Made by a program: the position numbers and the translations under genes. Under the pieces are notes generated by a model. The model did no database searches, was not told the origin of the DNA, and saw nothing but the letters and a program-made list of their open reading frames with translations. Below are positions 14,225 to 27,309 of a stretch of 64,000 nt of DNA, one piece after another (position 1 is the stretch's first letter; every line of letters begins with the position of its first letter). The DNA is from Rostratula benghalensis (Eukaryota > Chordata > Aves > Charadriiformes > Rostratulidae), in NCBI GenBank assembly GCA_013399305.1, contig VXAI01000013.1, forward strand, positions 62,001-126,000. Reading direction: 5' to 3'.

Positions 14225-15310
14225 GTGTCTCTATCTCCAAGCGTAAACCCCACAGTTATTAAGTGGGACCAGAGGATTTCCAGAGATAAGCTCTTTTGTG
14301 GCAACCCTTAATCCAGCCTGGTGGACTTTCCAGCCCAGGTGATTTCTCCTCTCAATCTGTTTGCTGCCATTCCCATTTTCATGTCCAGCCTGTGTCAGGA
14401 TGGCATGTATTCCAGCGGTGTGTACACACACACACACACAGAGGTGCACTTGTACACATACACCATTGTGAGACATAACCAACCACATGGCCCAGCAAAG
14501 AAAGTTGTGCCTGAAGTGGCAACCCCATGAACACCCACAGCAGTCTTTTGTGCAGCTGATGAGGACAAGATCTTGCCAAAGGTCACATAGTGACACACAC
14601 ATGCACACAAATGGATTTGGAGCTGGCCTCACACATGGTCTATCCAGTGGCCAGATCCCTGTCTCCCCAGTTGCTGGCGTTGGTGCTCCTGTCTTACATC
14701 CATACCCAAACTTGATATTTCTCATAGCATTAATTTGGCTTTTTATGGTAGTACTTGATATGGTCTTGCAAGACTCTTCCCTCCACAAAAAGGTCCCCAA
14801 TTCTCCCCTTCAAGTACCCACACAATTTGGTCTGTCTCATAGGACTCCCCTTCATCACCACTCTATGTCCCTTTTGTTACCTTCTCCCACCAGTCTTTGA
14901 CATCTGCAACAATTTCTCATGTCCTGCTCAGTAGTTTCTGCTGGCCTGCTGAGTCACCCAAATCTCAGGCCAGGACGTCTGTCTGCACGTCATAACAAGC
15001 TCCCTCACTGTTTGTCTATAGGTCATGTACACACTCTGTATGTTGCTTGATTGGCTCAGATGCTGCACTGGGGACTGCTCCTTATGTTCCACATCCAGAC
15101 ATTGTAGAGTGATGTATTACAGGTTATTCTACTGCTATTTCCATTGCCAGTACTGGGATCCTATGTTTTTTACCATTTCATTTCATGTTTGATGCCAGAG
15201 CACTCCTTTTTTTTTCCTTTGCCCTGCTTAAGCAGTCTATCTACTTCATTTAGTCTCAACCGCAATCATCTTGTAGCTTGGTCCCAGCCAACCGACAACT
15301 GTCAGCAATT
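14225..15310. repeat. Probable decayed transposon, unassigned
   Basis: About 1.1 kb that is less AT-rich and richer in unbroken frames than its surroundings. A 189-codon minus-strand frame spans 14231-14800 and a 137-codon plus-strand frame spans 14487-14900. Neither encodes a recognisable domain, and much of the shorter overlapping frames is translated CA repeat. The composition shift at both edges suggests an inserted element such as an old LTR, but I cannot find paired terminal motifs or a target duplication. The class and strand are left open. A lineage-specific gene is less likely because the peptides look unordered. Confidence 0.3.
14424..14440. repeat. (AC)n microsatellite
   Basis: Seventeen bases of perfect AC dinucleotide inside the unassigned block. 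Confidence 0.9.
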
Positions 15311-15634
15311 ATGAAATCAGTGAGAATACTCTTGCCAAAGCTGAAATTTATTGAGGATACTCTGCAATCCTCCTGTAATATATGTTATCCTACCATCACC
15401 CCAAATTCTTCGTATGCAGAAATATTCAGAGGATGAGGACCACTCATACATTTTCTACACTTCTGCTTTCCTCTTCTCTGGTGAAGTGACATGGTTAGGA
15501 AGAGGAACTTTGACTGGCAATAGTTTCAGCCAGTGTGACACTTTGGCAAGGAGAAAACGTTAACACCTTGAGTCCTTTCTAACCTATTTTGGAGTCCAAC
15601 TTGGTAAACACTCTTAGAAAGGAGAATGATATGT

Positions 15635-15650
15635 AAAAAAAAAAAAAAAA
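15635..15650. repeat. Poly(A) run
   Basis: Sixteen consecutive A. No retroposon could be recognised immediately upstream, so it may be a simple tract rather than a tail. Confidence 0.85.
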
Positions 15651-16810
15651 GAATTAAATTCACCTTTCTGTGAGCACACGCATTTCAGCTTCTGGTCCCA
15701 ATGCATTAATTCCAGGCAGGCTTTGCTGAATTGTATCTCTTTGTGCTGATGAAAAGCTTTATAAAATTAAACACACATTTTAGGACTTTCAGGTCCTCTG
15801 AGGTAGTGCCACTTGAAATTGGAGCTAGAGGATCTTTCAGATAAACTCTGTGCTTTGGCTGTTCTGTCAGTAAAAGTATTTTATAAAGATCCTTACTTTT
15901 CTTTCCTTTCCCAGAAATATCACTGAGGTTATTTCCTGCTGAAAGAAGAAGGTAGATTTAAGCAACTGTTATTTACATTGGTTAAGAACAATATTAGAGC
16001 TATATACAGTATGAAAGATAAATGCTTGTTACATTAGCGTTTACATGAAGCGACCGTGGTACTTAGATTCAGAAGAGCTTTCATTCTTTCAAGGCTGCCC
16101 TGAGGGAGAACAGGAATGCCATAAACAAGTTTTATGCAACCAAATATATATGCTATTTCATATTTATTTTCCATGTTTGTAATTAATGCAGGTTGAAGTA
16201 TAAATTCTTTTAAATAATTTCTCATGGACATTAAGTCCAACATAAGTTTTGAGAAATTTAGAGGAAAGTTCAGAGAATTTTGAGGTCTTTTGAGATATTC
16301 CATGAATAGGAAGCAGGGTGTACTTAATCATAGAAATACTTTTATGGAAAATGAGAAACTCATGAATAACCTGACATTGTCAAAGTATGTTGCATTTATT
16401 TATTCAAGAGTTCTGTAGAATTAAATCTATCTCTTAAGATGGTGCTTGCCCAAAGAAACTATTCCTGGTACCTATTGTCTTAACACAAACACTGTGTCAT
16501 ACCTTTTGTAAATTTTACTATGGAGAAACAAATACCCCTGCTCTACCCACCTTGAGCAAATTGAAAGTCAGCGAGAGGAATTTTGTATTTATCTCCAGTC
16601 TGACCACCCAAGTTACCTGGCTGGAAAAATAAAACATCATAATCATGTGGAAGTTGTTTCTGCATACATTTAGATAGTTTCAACACACTGGGAAAAGACA
16701 GAATAGCTACGAAATCTACCTAAATTTTCAACTAGCTATGGACACTTGGCAAGGTGAAGTAGAAGAGCTTAAATAAAAACTATTTGGTTTTCGTGGGGTT
16801 TTTGGGGTTG

Positions 16811-16830
16811 GTTTGTTTGTTTGTTTGTTT
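16811..16830. repeat. (GTTT)n microsatellite
   Basis: Five perfect GTTT units following a G/T-rich lead-in from about 16786. Confidence 0.9.
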
Positions 16831-16983
16831 TAATAAACATGCATATGCTCTCTTAGAGGCCTTACTGATCAGAAAGGTTCATGGGAGGCAGTCACATTAT
16901 TCTAGGCAATCTTTTGTGGTGAAAAAATATCTTCCAATGTGTGTCTCTGTATTTAGACATAAATTTTGTATGTATTTATATTT

Positions 16984-17000
16984 TATATATATATATATAT
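16984..17000. repeat. (TA)n microsatellite
   Basis: Seventeen bases of perfect alternating T and A. Confidence 0.9.
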
Positions 17001-18912
17001 GTGTATAATAAATGGCCAGAAAAAGTGCAATGGAATTGGGAAGGCAAGAGTTCAACAGAAATTATTTTAATCAACTTTCTTTTTTGCCCATCATTAACAT
17101 TTGTCTTTTAAAATCACTATTGCATTCACAGTCAGATCTCCATCTTTATTATACCTTCATTAACCTTTTAAATCTCCTGTCTGTGTACAGGGGCCTTTAT
17201 TTCGTTTAATTATCTTTTTAAAATTCACAAATTGTAGCTGCTGCCATTTTGGCTTTTTGACATTTTTCACCTGCAGACTGTAAGAAACAGATTTAAGAGT
17301 CTTGTTCTGCTGTTTTATGTTACATCCTGATTTTAGCTGAAATGCTGAGGCTGGAATTCAGTCATTCATTTTCATTCAGGAGTTGTTTGAGTTGTGCTTT
17401 TGTGCTTTGTGAAATCAGCAGACCTCAGCTGAATTAGAGTCTTGAATTTTGTTTTGCAACCATGTATTATTTTCCTTCTGCTGTCACTGTTTCTTCCTTT
17501 TTAGTATGATCATAAAATATCCCAGCTTGAACACTTTATACAGGAATCCCATTTCTTTTACTTGTAGATAGAATCACTTGGTTTGCAAGTCATTCACTTC
17601 TTTTATCTATTGGTCGATCTATACTTTTTAAGGCACACTCGTCACTCTGCTATCTAGCGCACTGCTACCTCGCAGCAAATATGAGATAGCAGGATTTATT
17701 CCACCATGCATTATTCGATGTACTTCTTCCTTCCCTTTTGATTCATGTCATCAAGTGTTTGCAGTTGCATTTCCTAGAACATTGGGTGTAAAGATACGCT
17801 CCCTTATCAGGGTTGGTGCACACTGTTTCTATTACTGTTTAGTCATTTAATCAGTTCTTTATTTTCTCCTAATCATATTATTAGCACTTAATAGCAGTTG
17901 CTATGGGAGCTGCAGAACCAAACAGTGGCTGAGACTCAGTGGCAATACATCTATGTTAAAGGTAACATCTGGTCTTTACTCCCTTGAAGGTAAGAGATGG
18001 GGTGAGAAGAATTTTAACTACTCATTCACACACTAGCTTGTCCCTCACTACACAGTCCAATTCCCTGCTAGGGATGAAGTGGTGTTGCCAAACTTCTGTG
18101 ATCACAGTTAAGGATTAGAAAGGTATGAGGCAGACTGAGCTTCTGCCATGGCTTCTGTCTAAACTGAAGTGGTTAAAAGAACACATCATACTTTTCCTGC
18201 CTGTCCGGATTATTCATTAATGTTACCACACTTTGGCTCATAACCTGCCTTCTTCAAACATACTTTCTGTTCTAAGGATCTCATTCTGACTGAAGAAGTC
18301 CTTGTCAAAATCTGCCCTTCATCATATTTGTTGACTTTCTGCTTATTCCCATCATGCTGCTTTTCTCATGGCCATTCCTTATTATAGCACATAGTCACAC
18401 TGCTTGCCAGAATTCCCATGAGATAAAACCGTAGCCTTCTTTAAGAGGTATCAAATATCTCATTAATAATCTTCTGAAATTCTGATAGTTCATCTCTATG
18501 TGTGCAGTTCCTTGAAACTTGTGCTTTAATAGTTTTGAATATCTGTTAAAGAACTCTGATGCTTAACTCCTGTAATATCCATCAGAAACTCTAGGAGCAG
18601 AAGTGTATATTTTTAGCTGTCAAGCTGGTAAAGATTTCTCAGTGGTGCATTTTTTTCTATTTATCTTGTATTTTTTTTTTGTGTGTGTGATAATAATACT
18701 GGAATATGTATACACGTGAACTAAGCTAGCCAAAATAATCTTTATTGTCATGCTACAGTCTTTGAACCACAATTTCCGCAGTGCGTGGTGCCAATTGCCA
18801 ACCTCATCATTATAAGCAGGCTTTTATGTTATACTTAAAAGTTTTCAATCTTCTTGTCAGACCAATTATTTTTACTTAGACAAAAGGGTCTAATTTTATA
18901 GGAAAATAACTG

Positions 18913-19145
18913 ACAGTTTAATAATATTTCACAGTTCTACAGTACCGTTCTAAGGATTGCTCAGTACATTACACACATTAATGAATTAAACTTTCCAGTA
19001 ACCTTATGAGGAACTGTTATTATCTTTATTATACAGACAAGGCAACAGTGGCATAGAGAAGATAAGAGATAAATAAATCCAGACAGCTTATTTGGAGCAA
19101 GAAAGGGAACAAACCCCATTTTGACTGCTAGGTCATGACTTTTGC
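18913..19145 (-). mobile_element. MIR-like SINE, near full length
   Basis: Read on the plus strand, this has the order of the MIR consensus in reverse complement. It begins with the 3' region (an AGTACCGTTCTAAG block, then TACATTACACACATTAATG and AACCTTATGAGG). The core follows (TTATTATC...ATACAGACAAGGCAAC...GGCATAGAGAAG). It ends with the tRNA-like head side (ACAGCTTATTTGGAGC...AACCCC...TTGACTGC). The element is therefore on the minus strand. MIRs are tRNA-derived SINEs mobilised by L2 LINEs and inactive since early amniote evolution. Divergence is high, as expected of a fossil, and no target duplication can be seen. The assignment rests on remembered consensus; a related CORE-SINE is the main alternative. 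Confidence 0.7.
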
Positions 19146-19204
19146 TCAAAGAGAGGAAGCTTAGTCCCTTTCTTTTCTCTGCTGTTCTGGCTTAGGTAAG
19201 CAAT

Positions 19205-19264
19205 TTTCTCGCTTGCTTTCTTGTTTTCCTGCTTGCTTGCTTTCTTCGAAGCTTTCTTTCTTCT
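19205..19264. repeat. Pyrimidine-rich CTTG/CTTT tract
   Basis: Imperfect tetranucleotide repeats of GCTT and CTTT, interrupted near 19246 by TTCGAAG. It is polypurine on the minus strand. Confidence 0.7.
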
Positions 19265-22200
19265 AAAACCTACTTAAAATACTAGGTTGAACAGGCAGCC
19301 TTTCAGAATTGGAATACTTAAGATGCTTGTGGTAAGCTGTGAACTCCTTAAGATTGATTGGACAATCTGTATGACATTTCATGAGATGTCCATCCATGCC
19401 ATGGGTGCATGCACTCCTTTCAGCGTGTCAGCAGTTCTTAGGGCCAAGACTGATCCCACCTAACTTCAGAGGTGATGTTAGGACCTTGGTCTCTCTTTAA
19501 ATATCCTTTATCAACAGTAAAAAGACATAAGAATCTTCAAAGAGACGCCCTGAGTTGTGCTGAGTTACTTTCTATGGACAAAAGGGTCTCTCAATGCACA
19601 ACAAAGGAAACTTGGTTGACCATGTTTCTCATCTAGGGTAATCAGTGAAATACCTCAAAACAGGGAGGCTGCAAAAGGATTTAGTGCAGAGAACTGAATG
19701 AATGTGCAAGAAAAATTTTCTAGTATATACAATGTAGACTAAATCTGAGCTGATCCTACCTCAATGGAAACAAATCTACCAGTATGTCACTTCAGGTATG
19801 TGACATCTCCCTGATATAAAATCCTGTATTTTGTGAATGCGTGTATAAAGTGATAAGAGCATTTTCCTACATATGCAGGCTAGCTTTGTGGGAGGAAATG
19901 ATTAGCTGAATTACATTAGGCTTTTAAGTTTTCTTTTTTAACTCTGATGCATAGGATGAAGCCAAAACAGCACTGCGGAATATTGGGAAGATGTGCAGAA
20001 ATCAACAGATGAGTAAATCACGAAGTGAGAAAAATCATGGGGTAGCACTGCTTCTGTAAAACTGCTAAGATACCAGTATATTAGATTTCTGGGTTACATT
20101 AGTGACTCAAAGAAAATGCAGAAACACTGATGTTTACCTGCATTCTGAGCAGTAAATCTGCAATCTTGTGTTGGTATTTTTAGTTGCACTGCTTTCCTGT
20201 GGAATATTTTACTCTAAACTTGAAACACAATTTTGTAGTATCTTTGAGTGTTGTGTAATCAAAAATGCTCAGATTACTATTTGAACCATTCTCTCTTAGC
20301 TATCAACCCTGGAAACTTAGTCTGAACTCTCAAGAAACAAATTCTGTATTTTGCATCTCATTAAGAAATGAACAAAAGGAAAGAAATACAGAGTATAGCT
20401 TCCCTTCAGTGCTGTACCCAGGCCTTTAATTTATATTAGTAGCTCTTTGCTCTTCCTACTTGCCCTCAGTAGATTTGCACATGTGTCATTGATTGAAACT
20501 CCAGGTATTTCAGTACAGAACAAGTCGGCATGGAATGTGCTTGTTCATTTAGTGAAAACTATTTGCTTCACTTTGCTATAGGCAGCCACCAGCTGATGAA
20601 ACTCTACTTAGTCAGAAAAAGAAATATGAGACTAAACACATACAGGGTAGGAGAGCTGTGCTAATTTTATGACTTTAAAATAGATAAAATGGGATCCATT
20701 TCCCAGAGATCCTACTTAGAGGCAATTAGAAATTATATGAAACTGAAGTCTTTTACTTTTTGAATACTATCAATTTGCAGTGATAAGAAATGTAATTATT
20801 TTTTTCATTTACATTGGAACACAGTTGCTTAGTGCATGTCATAATTGCAATTCTTACTCTTGTCAATCTTATATTCTTTAATGTAATATCAGTATTTGCA
20901 TTTGGGCTGTCTTTTTAATGATATAATTTATGATTTGGAGAAGCAAGTGGAATTTGAAATAGAAGAATATTTGAAACATTCTCGCCTTTTACAAAAATAT
21001 TTGTTTTTGAAAGTTAACATTAATATAAATTATATGATGAACAGTCATCACAGAAACCAGTAATGTCTTGTAAATGTTGTTGAAAACTGTGCAACAATCT
21101 GTCTTAAAAAAAAGAACAAAATCAATATTTCATGCAAGTTATGGAAAAATTCTTAACTCTAAATTTTGAGGCAATGTGTGGCAAAATATGATATTTATTT
21201 GCATGTGTCCTAATCAGTGTATCATAGAATTATGTTTGACATAGAGAAGAAACTGCAAATAGAAACAGTATAACAATATAGGCTGGTATGTCTAGGAGCT
21301 GGAATAGATTCTGGACTGTAGAACTTTAATAAGTGAACATATGGAGTTAAAACACGTTTTCAGAATTGTGTATATACATTTTTTTTTGTTTTTTACATTT
21401 TGAGTTTGGTAAGCCCTCCTACAATACCATTAAGCACTTATTTTTTATTTTTATGAAACAATAATCTTCACAAACTCTGTCTCTATTGAGAAGCAAGACA
21501 AATCAAGAACTTTATGTCCAATGGACAGGTTCTTTTCCTTACAGGAACCTTATAATGCAGACCTGAACTGTGGAGAGAAATCATGCAGATGTTTAAGGCA
21601 TGAGCCGTATTTAGGTACATCTTGGGATGAAACTGAAGACCCCAGAAGTTTTTATGAGAATTTTTTTTTTTCATGTACAGAAAAGAAAAATTGCATTAAT
21701 GATCAATTAAAATGAATTTTGGGTACTTAATATTTTCACAGGTTTCTGTGTTCCCCTCATTTGCAGGAGGGGAACAGCGGTTTATTTAAAGGACCATGCA
21801 TCGGTAGCTACAGATTTTCCTGCTGTGCAGTAAGCTGCAGGAATGCTACAAAGACTGTTCCTATGTGTTCCTATAATTTTCTCCTAAAATGCTGTCTCTT
21901 AACTGCTTTTATTTTGGTTTGGATTGGTTTGTTTGTTTGTTTTCTCTGAGGAAGTTGGATCGAAGTAGGCAGTGTGAATTAGTCTTGGCTTTGATATCAG
22001 TCATAAGTTTGGTGATACTTCAGTATAAAAGAGAAACACTAATGAAGATCTTTTAAGTGTACTCTCTCATGGCTACATATGTTTCTATAAATATAATTAG
22101 GATAGGGTGATAAATAGTTCCATTTCTTCAAAATATATAGGTAATTTAATTTAACTCCCACTTTTACTGCTTTGAAAAAAGCTTTTTATGCCATTCTGGA

Positions 22201-24289
22201 CCCTGCATGCCAGGATGTGTTTCAGGTTGGGATCAAAGCCAATTGATGGTCAATTCTCTGGTTTTGTTGTGTGTCTGCTGATTTCATTGTAAGTACCTGA
22301 CAATGTGGGCTGGAACCTTGGGCAGCCAAAGATAATAGAAACTGGTTTATGCTCAGTAGGCAAAAAGTTGGAGCAAGGCTTTCTGAAGCTTTTGTAGTTG
22401 TCACACCACTTCCAGGCCAATAATTTAGTATGATTGTAAAAACTAAATAGCAAATAACTTTAACATTGTTTGCAGATGTTTTTTGACTTTCACAAAATGA
22501 GACCAAGCCTGAACTGAGAAAATTATTTGAGTGACCAGGTAGGAAGTAGATGAGAAGGAAATAGCCATATGTGATAAACAGGTACCAGGTAGGAGAGGCT
22601 TGAAGATTGTGTGTAGATTAAAGGTTGTCAGAAGATGAAGTTCAAGGAACTTCAAGTATAAGATGTTGGAAGTAACAGGAGAGAGATCTTCAATAGAGAT
22701 TTTGAGGTTAATGAGGAAAGGAAAGGGGTTGAGGACAAAGCAGAAAAAAAAAAAAAAGATAAATGGCCTCAATTATCTCTTTTAAAAATTCCCTGAGATT
22801 CTTGACAGAGATGGAAAGAAAAGCTAAAAGTGCAGAACAGCTTTTACAGGCCTCCGTCTGAAAAAAAGAAAAGCTTTAATAGCTGTAAGTAACATTTATT
22901 ATCTCAATTTTTAGTGGTGTGCTTGACACACAATCAGTGATACCACAGTTATATCAGGTTGGCCTAACAGTCAATGCTGTACATGAAAGGTGAGCGCTCA
23001 TTACTTCGCTTTTTAAAAAATCTTTCCAAGTGAGCTGCTTTTGATCAAAGACACATAATTAAAGAATTAAGCAAGTTTACATCTAATAGACTGCCTGCAG
23101 TTCTCCACTGCATTTTTACCAAGCAATAGTCTACTTTACATGATTGTCTATTATACTCATTAGGAAACTAAGCAAGCTGATTGTGTTTCTCTGAGAGGAA
23201 AGTAAATGAAAGCTAGAAAAGGTGTGTAATGCTTTAATGAGATGAGTGTGGTGCATGCTCACAGCCTGCTTGTTTTCATTTAGCACATGCATCAACTCGT
23301 AAATTATCTCCAGCTTTCGTGTGGTGTAATGATCTTTTGCCATTTTGATTGTGCTTCACCCAGTGGTTGGCAAGTCATGGAGATGGCTGGTGTTCTGGAA
23401 GAGGCTTCATTCTCCCTGACAATAAAAGTAACAGTGATTAGTTCAGCTTCTTAGTTGGGGCTCTATGCTATAACCCAGCTTGACATTATAGATGCAACGG
23501 TTTTCTGTGGTGGGGTGGGTTTTGGATTTTTTTCCCCTTCTTTCTTTCTCTCCCTGTGTCTTCTGGAATGCTTTCTGAGCAAATTCTTTGCTCATGAAGG
23601 AATGTCACATTCTCTTGCACTAGTTGATAAATATTTATGCTTGAGAACAGCATAAAGCTCTCTTTTGGATGCTTTCCCATTTTACAGTGTGCTGGCTTTT
23701 GGCCTGATCTCTGTATTTAGAAAACACTGTGTATACCTGCATGCTTTCTTGACTCAATTTCCTATTCCTAATGGGTCTACAGCCAGTACTGCATACTGTG
23801 CACATTGCACCATAGTGTGTATTGCAATATTTGAATGAAAATGAAAAATAGGTGGCTTCTTGTCTAGCTGTATAGCCCGATTTTATGGAGAACTTTATAG
23901 GTATGCCTGGGAAGGATATAGTACACAAAACATAAAAACACTTTTGAAGCACTTCAGTATTATGATAAAACTGAACAACTATGAATGGGATTAAAACCAG
24001 CAAAATTTAGAACTCCTTTGCCAGTGTTAATTCAGACCCATTTCATGATTACAAGTTTTTTTCCTACTTCCTTTCTTAAATGTACTGCTGATTTTTGCTT
24101 TTCTGCTTAGATTTTCTTGTTAAACAAACTCTACGTACACCCAGTGAAAAATATTTTCATTATTAAAGAAGTTGTTTAACCACTAATAGAATGCTGAGGC
24201 TTTCTGAAAACATTGGTTATCACAGAATATGGAAGCTAACTTCCTTTTTCCTGTTTAAAAAGAGTAACAATATATTCCAAATATATTGG
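19265..24289. other. Unannotated AT-rich DNA, no gene seen
   Basis: No supported gene and no assignable transposon. An A run of 14 lies at 22744-22757. The stretch 23040-23350 is less repetitive and holds several TAAT homeodomain-type cores, so it could be a conserved noncoding element, but that cannot be judged from one sequence. A 122-codon minus-strand frame at 23635-24003 has no recognisable domain. Confidence 0.55.
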
Positions 24290-25140
24290 GTGTTCCCAGT
24301 CCTCGGTAAGGGACCTCTGACTGGCACTTCCACAGGAGAAATGCTGCATATATTTGTGTGCCATTAGGTGGATGGATGCTTGTGAGAAAGACAAAGATGA
24401 TTGCTTTCTATGCTACACCAGCCTCAAGGCTGAGTATACTTCTCCTTGAAACTTGTATGAGTCCAATAGGTCATGCCTGGCGTCTCCAGTTTTGTGTACT
24501 ATATTGGCATTTGAGGTATTGGTATGTGACCAGAAAGCTGCTTGTCTCTAGTTCCTTCCTGGAAGTCTACTGGTATCTTCTGTTGCCAGGGCAAAAAGCA
24601 TTTGTAGGTCGCCTGGGCTCAGGCCATCTCTATGAGTCAGTGCAGGGAAGCAGAGCTTGGCCAGGGAGCTCCCCAAGCTTCAGACTGCTGTTTGATGTCA
24701 ACCAGCTCAGCCAGGGTAGATTAGGCTGGCCAGCCTTCATGGCCACATGAGCCACATTTCAGTATCTCCATCTGGACAAGCTCCACAACTATGTGCTAGG
24801 TGCTTAGTGGGACTGCTTTGAGGGGTTACTCTGAAAGCAGCTCTTCACTGGGCTGTTTAAATTCACTTAATATCTACTCTGCTGTGGCATAGGGCTGGGC
24901 TAGGTGTCTGACTTAGTACTGGAGCAGACTGCAGTATTGCTCTCACAACCTGGCTGCTTTGTTTTGTCTGACAGAGAATTTAGATTACCCCAAAATCTTC
25001 ATGTCAACAGACTGGCCACATACTGTAGTCCCAGCATGGGAACCAGATGTGAATTGCTTGTGAACTGTATGTGGCTACTGGTTTGTCATCTTGAGATAGT
25101 GCTGATCACTGACAGGGCTGTGAAAACTCTGTGATTATGC
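24290..25140. repeat. GC-richer block, possible decayed transposon
   Basis: Composition shifts to a higher GC level than the flanks, and a 130-codon plus-strand frame (24358-24750) appears along with shorter ones. The translations show no domain and contain runs typical of chance frames in GC-richer DNA. Neither LTR ends nor CR1 words were found. It may be an unrecognised element or simply a local isochore change. Confidence 0.25.
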
Positions 25141-26513
25141 ACCCATTGGGCAGTGTGATCTCTGTCTGTATATGTACACACAAACATAGATATATGTACT
25201 CCTATAAAATAGCTTACAGGATTGGGACCCTAGTCAAAAGTCAGAAAATTGATGGAGGATATACAGTGTGGCCACTTGGGCAGGAACCTTCATGTCAGCA
25301 TTTAGATTTAAATAGTTAGCTGAACATGTATTCTAAGGCAATTGTTTTATATATTGTTATTTTCTTTGTTGTTTTCAAAAAAGAGTTAAATAGAAATTGG
25401 TTTGCTTATTTTAGAATTATCCATCCTTAATTGGGAGTGATATTATCATTTTGCAGAGTCAGTGCTTGGAGTAGGGGTGAAAATCTGACTTTTTACTAGT
25501 GCCATTGTTTGGCTAGGTATCTTGATTGCCAAGATTCATTCACTTTGGAAGAGCACATTAATAGGGCACAAGGCATGTCAGTGTATACTGTAATAAAAAT
25601 ACTGTTGCAGAAGGAAATAAAAAAAGATAATTTAGAAAAGGAAAGAAGAGATTAAGTTTTGAAAGATGTAAAACAACAAAGATTAGAAATACTTCATTAT
25701 TACTGGACCAATTATTTTATCTTACTTGCTTTTTTCCTTGTGTCTGATACAAGAGTAGGATTGGTCTGTTTTGTTTTTGCAGACTATGGGTATGTGTTTC
25801 AGTGACTCAATTAAAATTTGCCTCATGCAAATTGTTCCAGGAGCAGATGTGCCTGCCAAGCTGGGCAGAGAAAATGTTCAGCGAGGTCACAAAGAAAGAT
25901 GGTTCTTCATTATACTCTGCCAAAATCTTAGCAGATCATCACTGAGCATGTCCAGATGTAAAATTTCAGTCACTGTCTGTTTTATTTTTGTATTGCATTT
26001 TTCATTTCCTGCATTCCCATCTCTACTGATGGGTGAAATCAGTTCTTCCCCTGTCAGCCAAGCAAAGTATCAAGTTTCAGTCTCTTGTTGATTTTGGTTT
26101 GTGTTTTGTTTTTAGGGTTGGGGGGTTTTTTCCCCTCTGGAAAAAAAATAAAAAAAATAGGGTAGATGCATTGTTTATGTGTTTGTAAATCAGGACAGTG
26201 TCTCCTGTCAGCCAGGCTGATACTGATGGGTTCAGGGAAATGTAGGCATGGTATAGAGCAATCTATACATAATGTGCTGTGGTTGCTTCACTATATAGTT
26301 CTTCTAATCATGTGTTTCCACCTCTCTGAATCACTTTGTCTCGTCATGTCAAATTAGTGAGTGTCAGGAAGACATTTCTGATTTTTTTTCAAAATTATTT
26401 TCAGCCTGAGAATGAGCTTTGACAGTTTAAATGGAAGCTGAATTTTTTGAAGTCATTAAAATCTGGAAACAAATGGAAACCTTTTAGCAATTTTAAAGGG
26501 TCACTGATGGCTT

Positions 26514-26530
26514 AAAAAAAAAAAAAAAAA
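26514..26530. repeat. Poly(A) run
   Basis: Seventeen consecutive A. Confidence 0.85.
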
Positions 26531-27291
26531 TCGCTTCCACCTGAAAAATAGCTAACTAGGGATCACCAAAAAACTGTAGTAACTGCAAAAGACCTGAGGA
26601 AAAAAAACAACGCTCTTTTCAGTTTCTTGTCTTTCAGAACCTGGTGGAATATGATATAAAACGCTTTCCCTGCTTCTCTAGGGGTCCAATCTTCAGGGGC
26701 AAAAAGCCCCAAAACAACAGACCAAAATGAAGTATAACACAAATGATAACATCAAGCGCTTGCAGACTTGTAAGAAGCAATGAAAATGTCCACTGTATTT
26801 TTAAGCCATTGTTCAGGTTCTCACTTCAAGTAAGAATTCTTGTAAGTAAATAATTGCACAATGAATATTTTATTATTACTTTATGACATTAAATCTTGCT
26901 TGTAGGAACCCTCGGTTCTAATATGCATAGTCTTTCAGGCAGCCCCCAGATTTTTTATATGCTCTAACATATCTGAAAGAAAAATAAATGGGATCTGAGA
27001 CACTGAAAACCCTGCCTGCTTGTATTAGGAAAGACATTTTTCATCTTCAAATTTTATGCACATATGAGCTAATTAAGAGTGTAATCTGAAATAAATCCAT
27101 GGCAGTGCAGATGTTTTAGCTGCAAGAGCAATAGCTTGAGTGATTTCCTGTAGGTTTTTAGAAGAATAAATATGAATCACAGGCATTGGTCATGTACTCA
27201 TTTATACTGGCATAATGTATTACCAGAGGAAAAAAATGCAAATAAGCAGGGGAAAAAAAAGCCTATATACTTCCCCACTTTTGTTCTATTG

Positions 27292-27309
27292 TTTTTTTTT
27301 TTTTTTTTT
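27292..27309. repeat. Poly(T) run
   Basis: Eighteen consecutive T followed by a short C run. Confidence 0.85.

Larger units (their letters stand above)
15311..18912. other. Unannotated AT-rich DNA, no gene seen
   Basis: No supported gene. It contains a 16-base A run at 15635-15650, a (TTTG)n tract at 16811-16830 just after a G/T-rich stretch, and a TA repeat at 16984-17000. An 89-codon minus-strand frame at 16034-16303 has a protein-like look but no recognisable domain and no convincing pair of splice sites. Confidence 0.55.

Noticed and set aside
16034..16303. 89-codon minus-strand frame with a protein-like look
   Set aside because: A good acceptor (CTCCCTCAG) lies inside it, but no strong donor follows and no family is recognisable.
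23635..24003. 122-codon minus-strand frame with possible exon at 23737-23906
   Set aside because: The acceptor is fair and the donor weak. The 170-base interval is not phase-symmetric and its peptide is unrecognised.
25430..25500. Possible further MIR core
   Set aside because: Only a short TTATCATTTTGCAGAG word matches; not enough to call.
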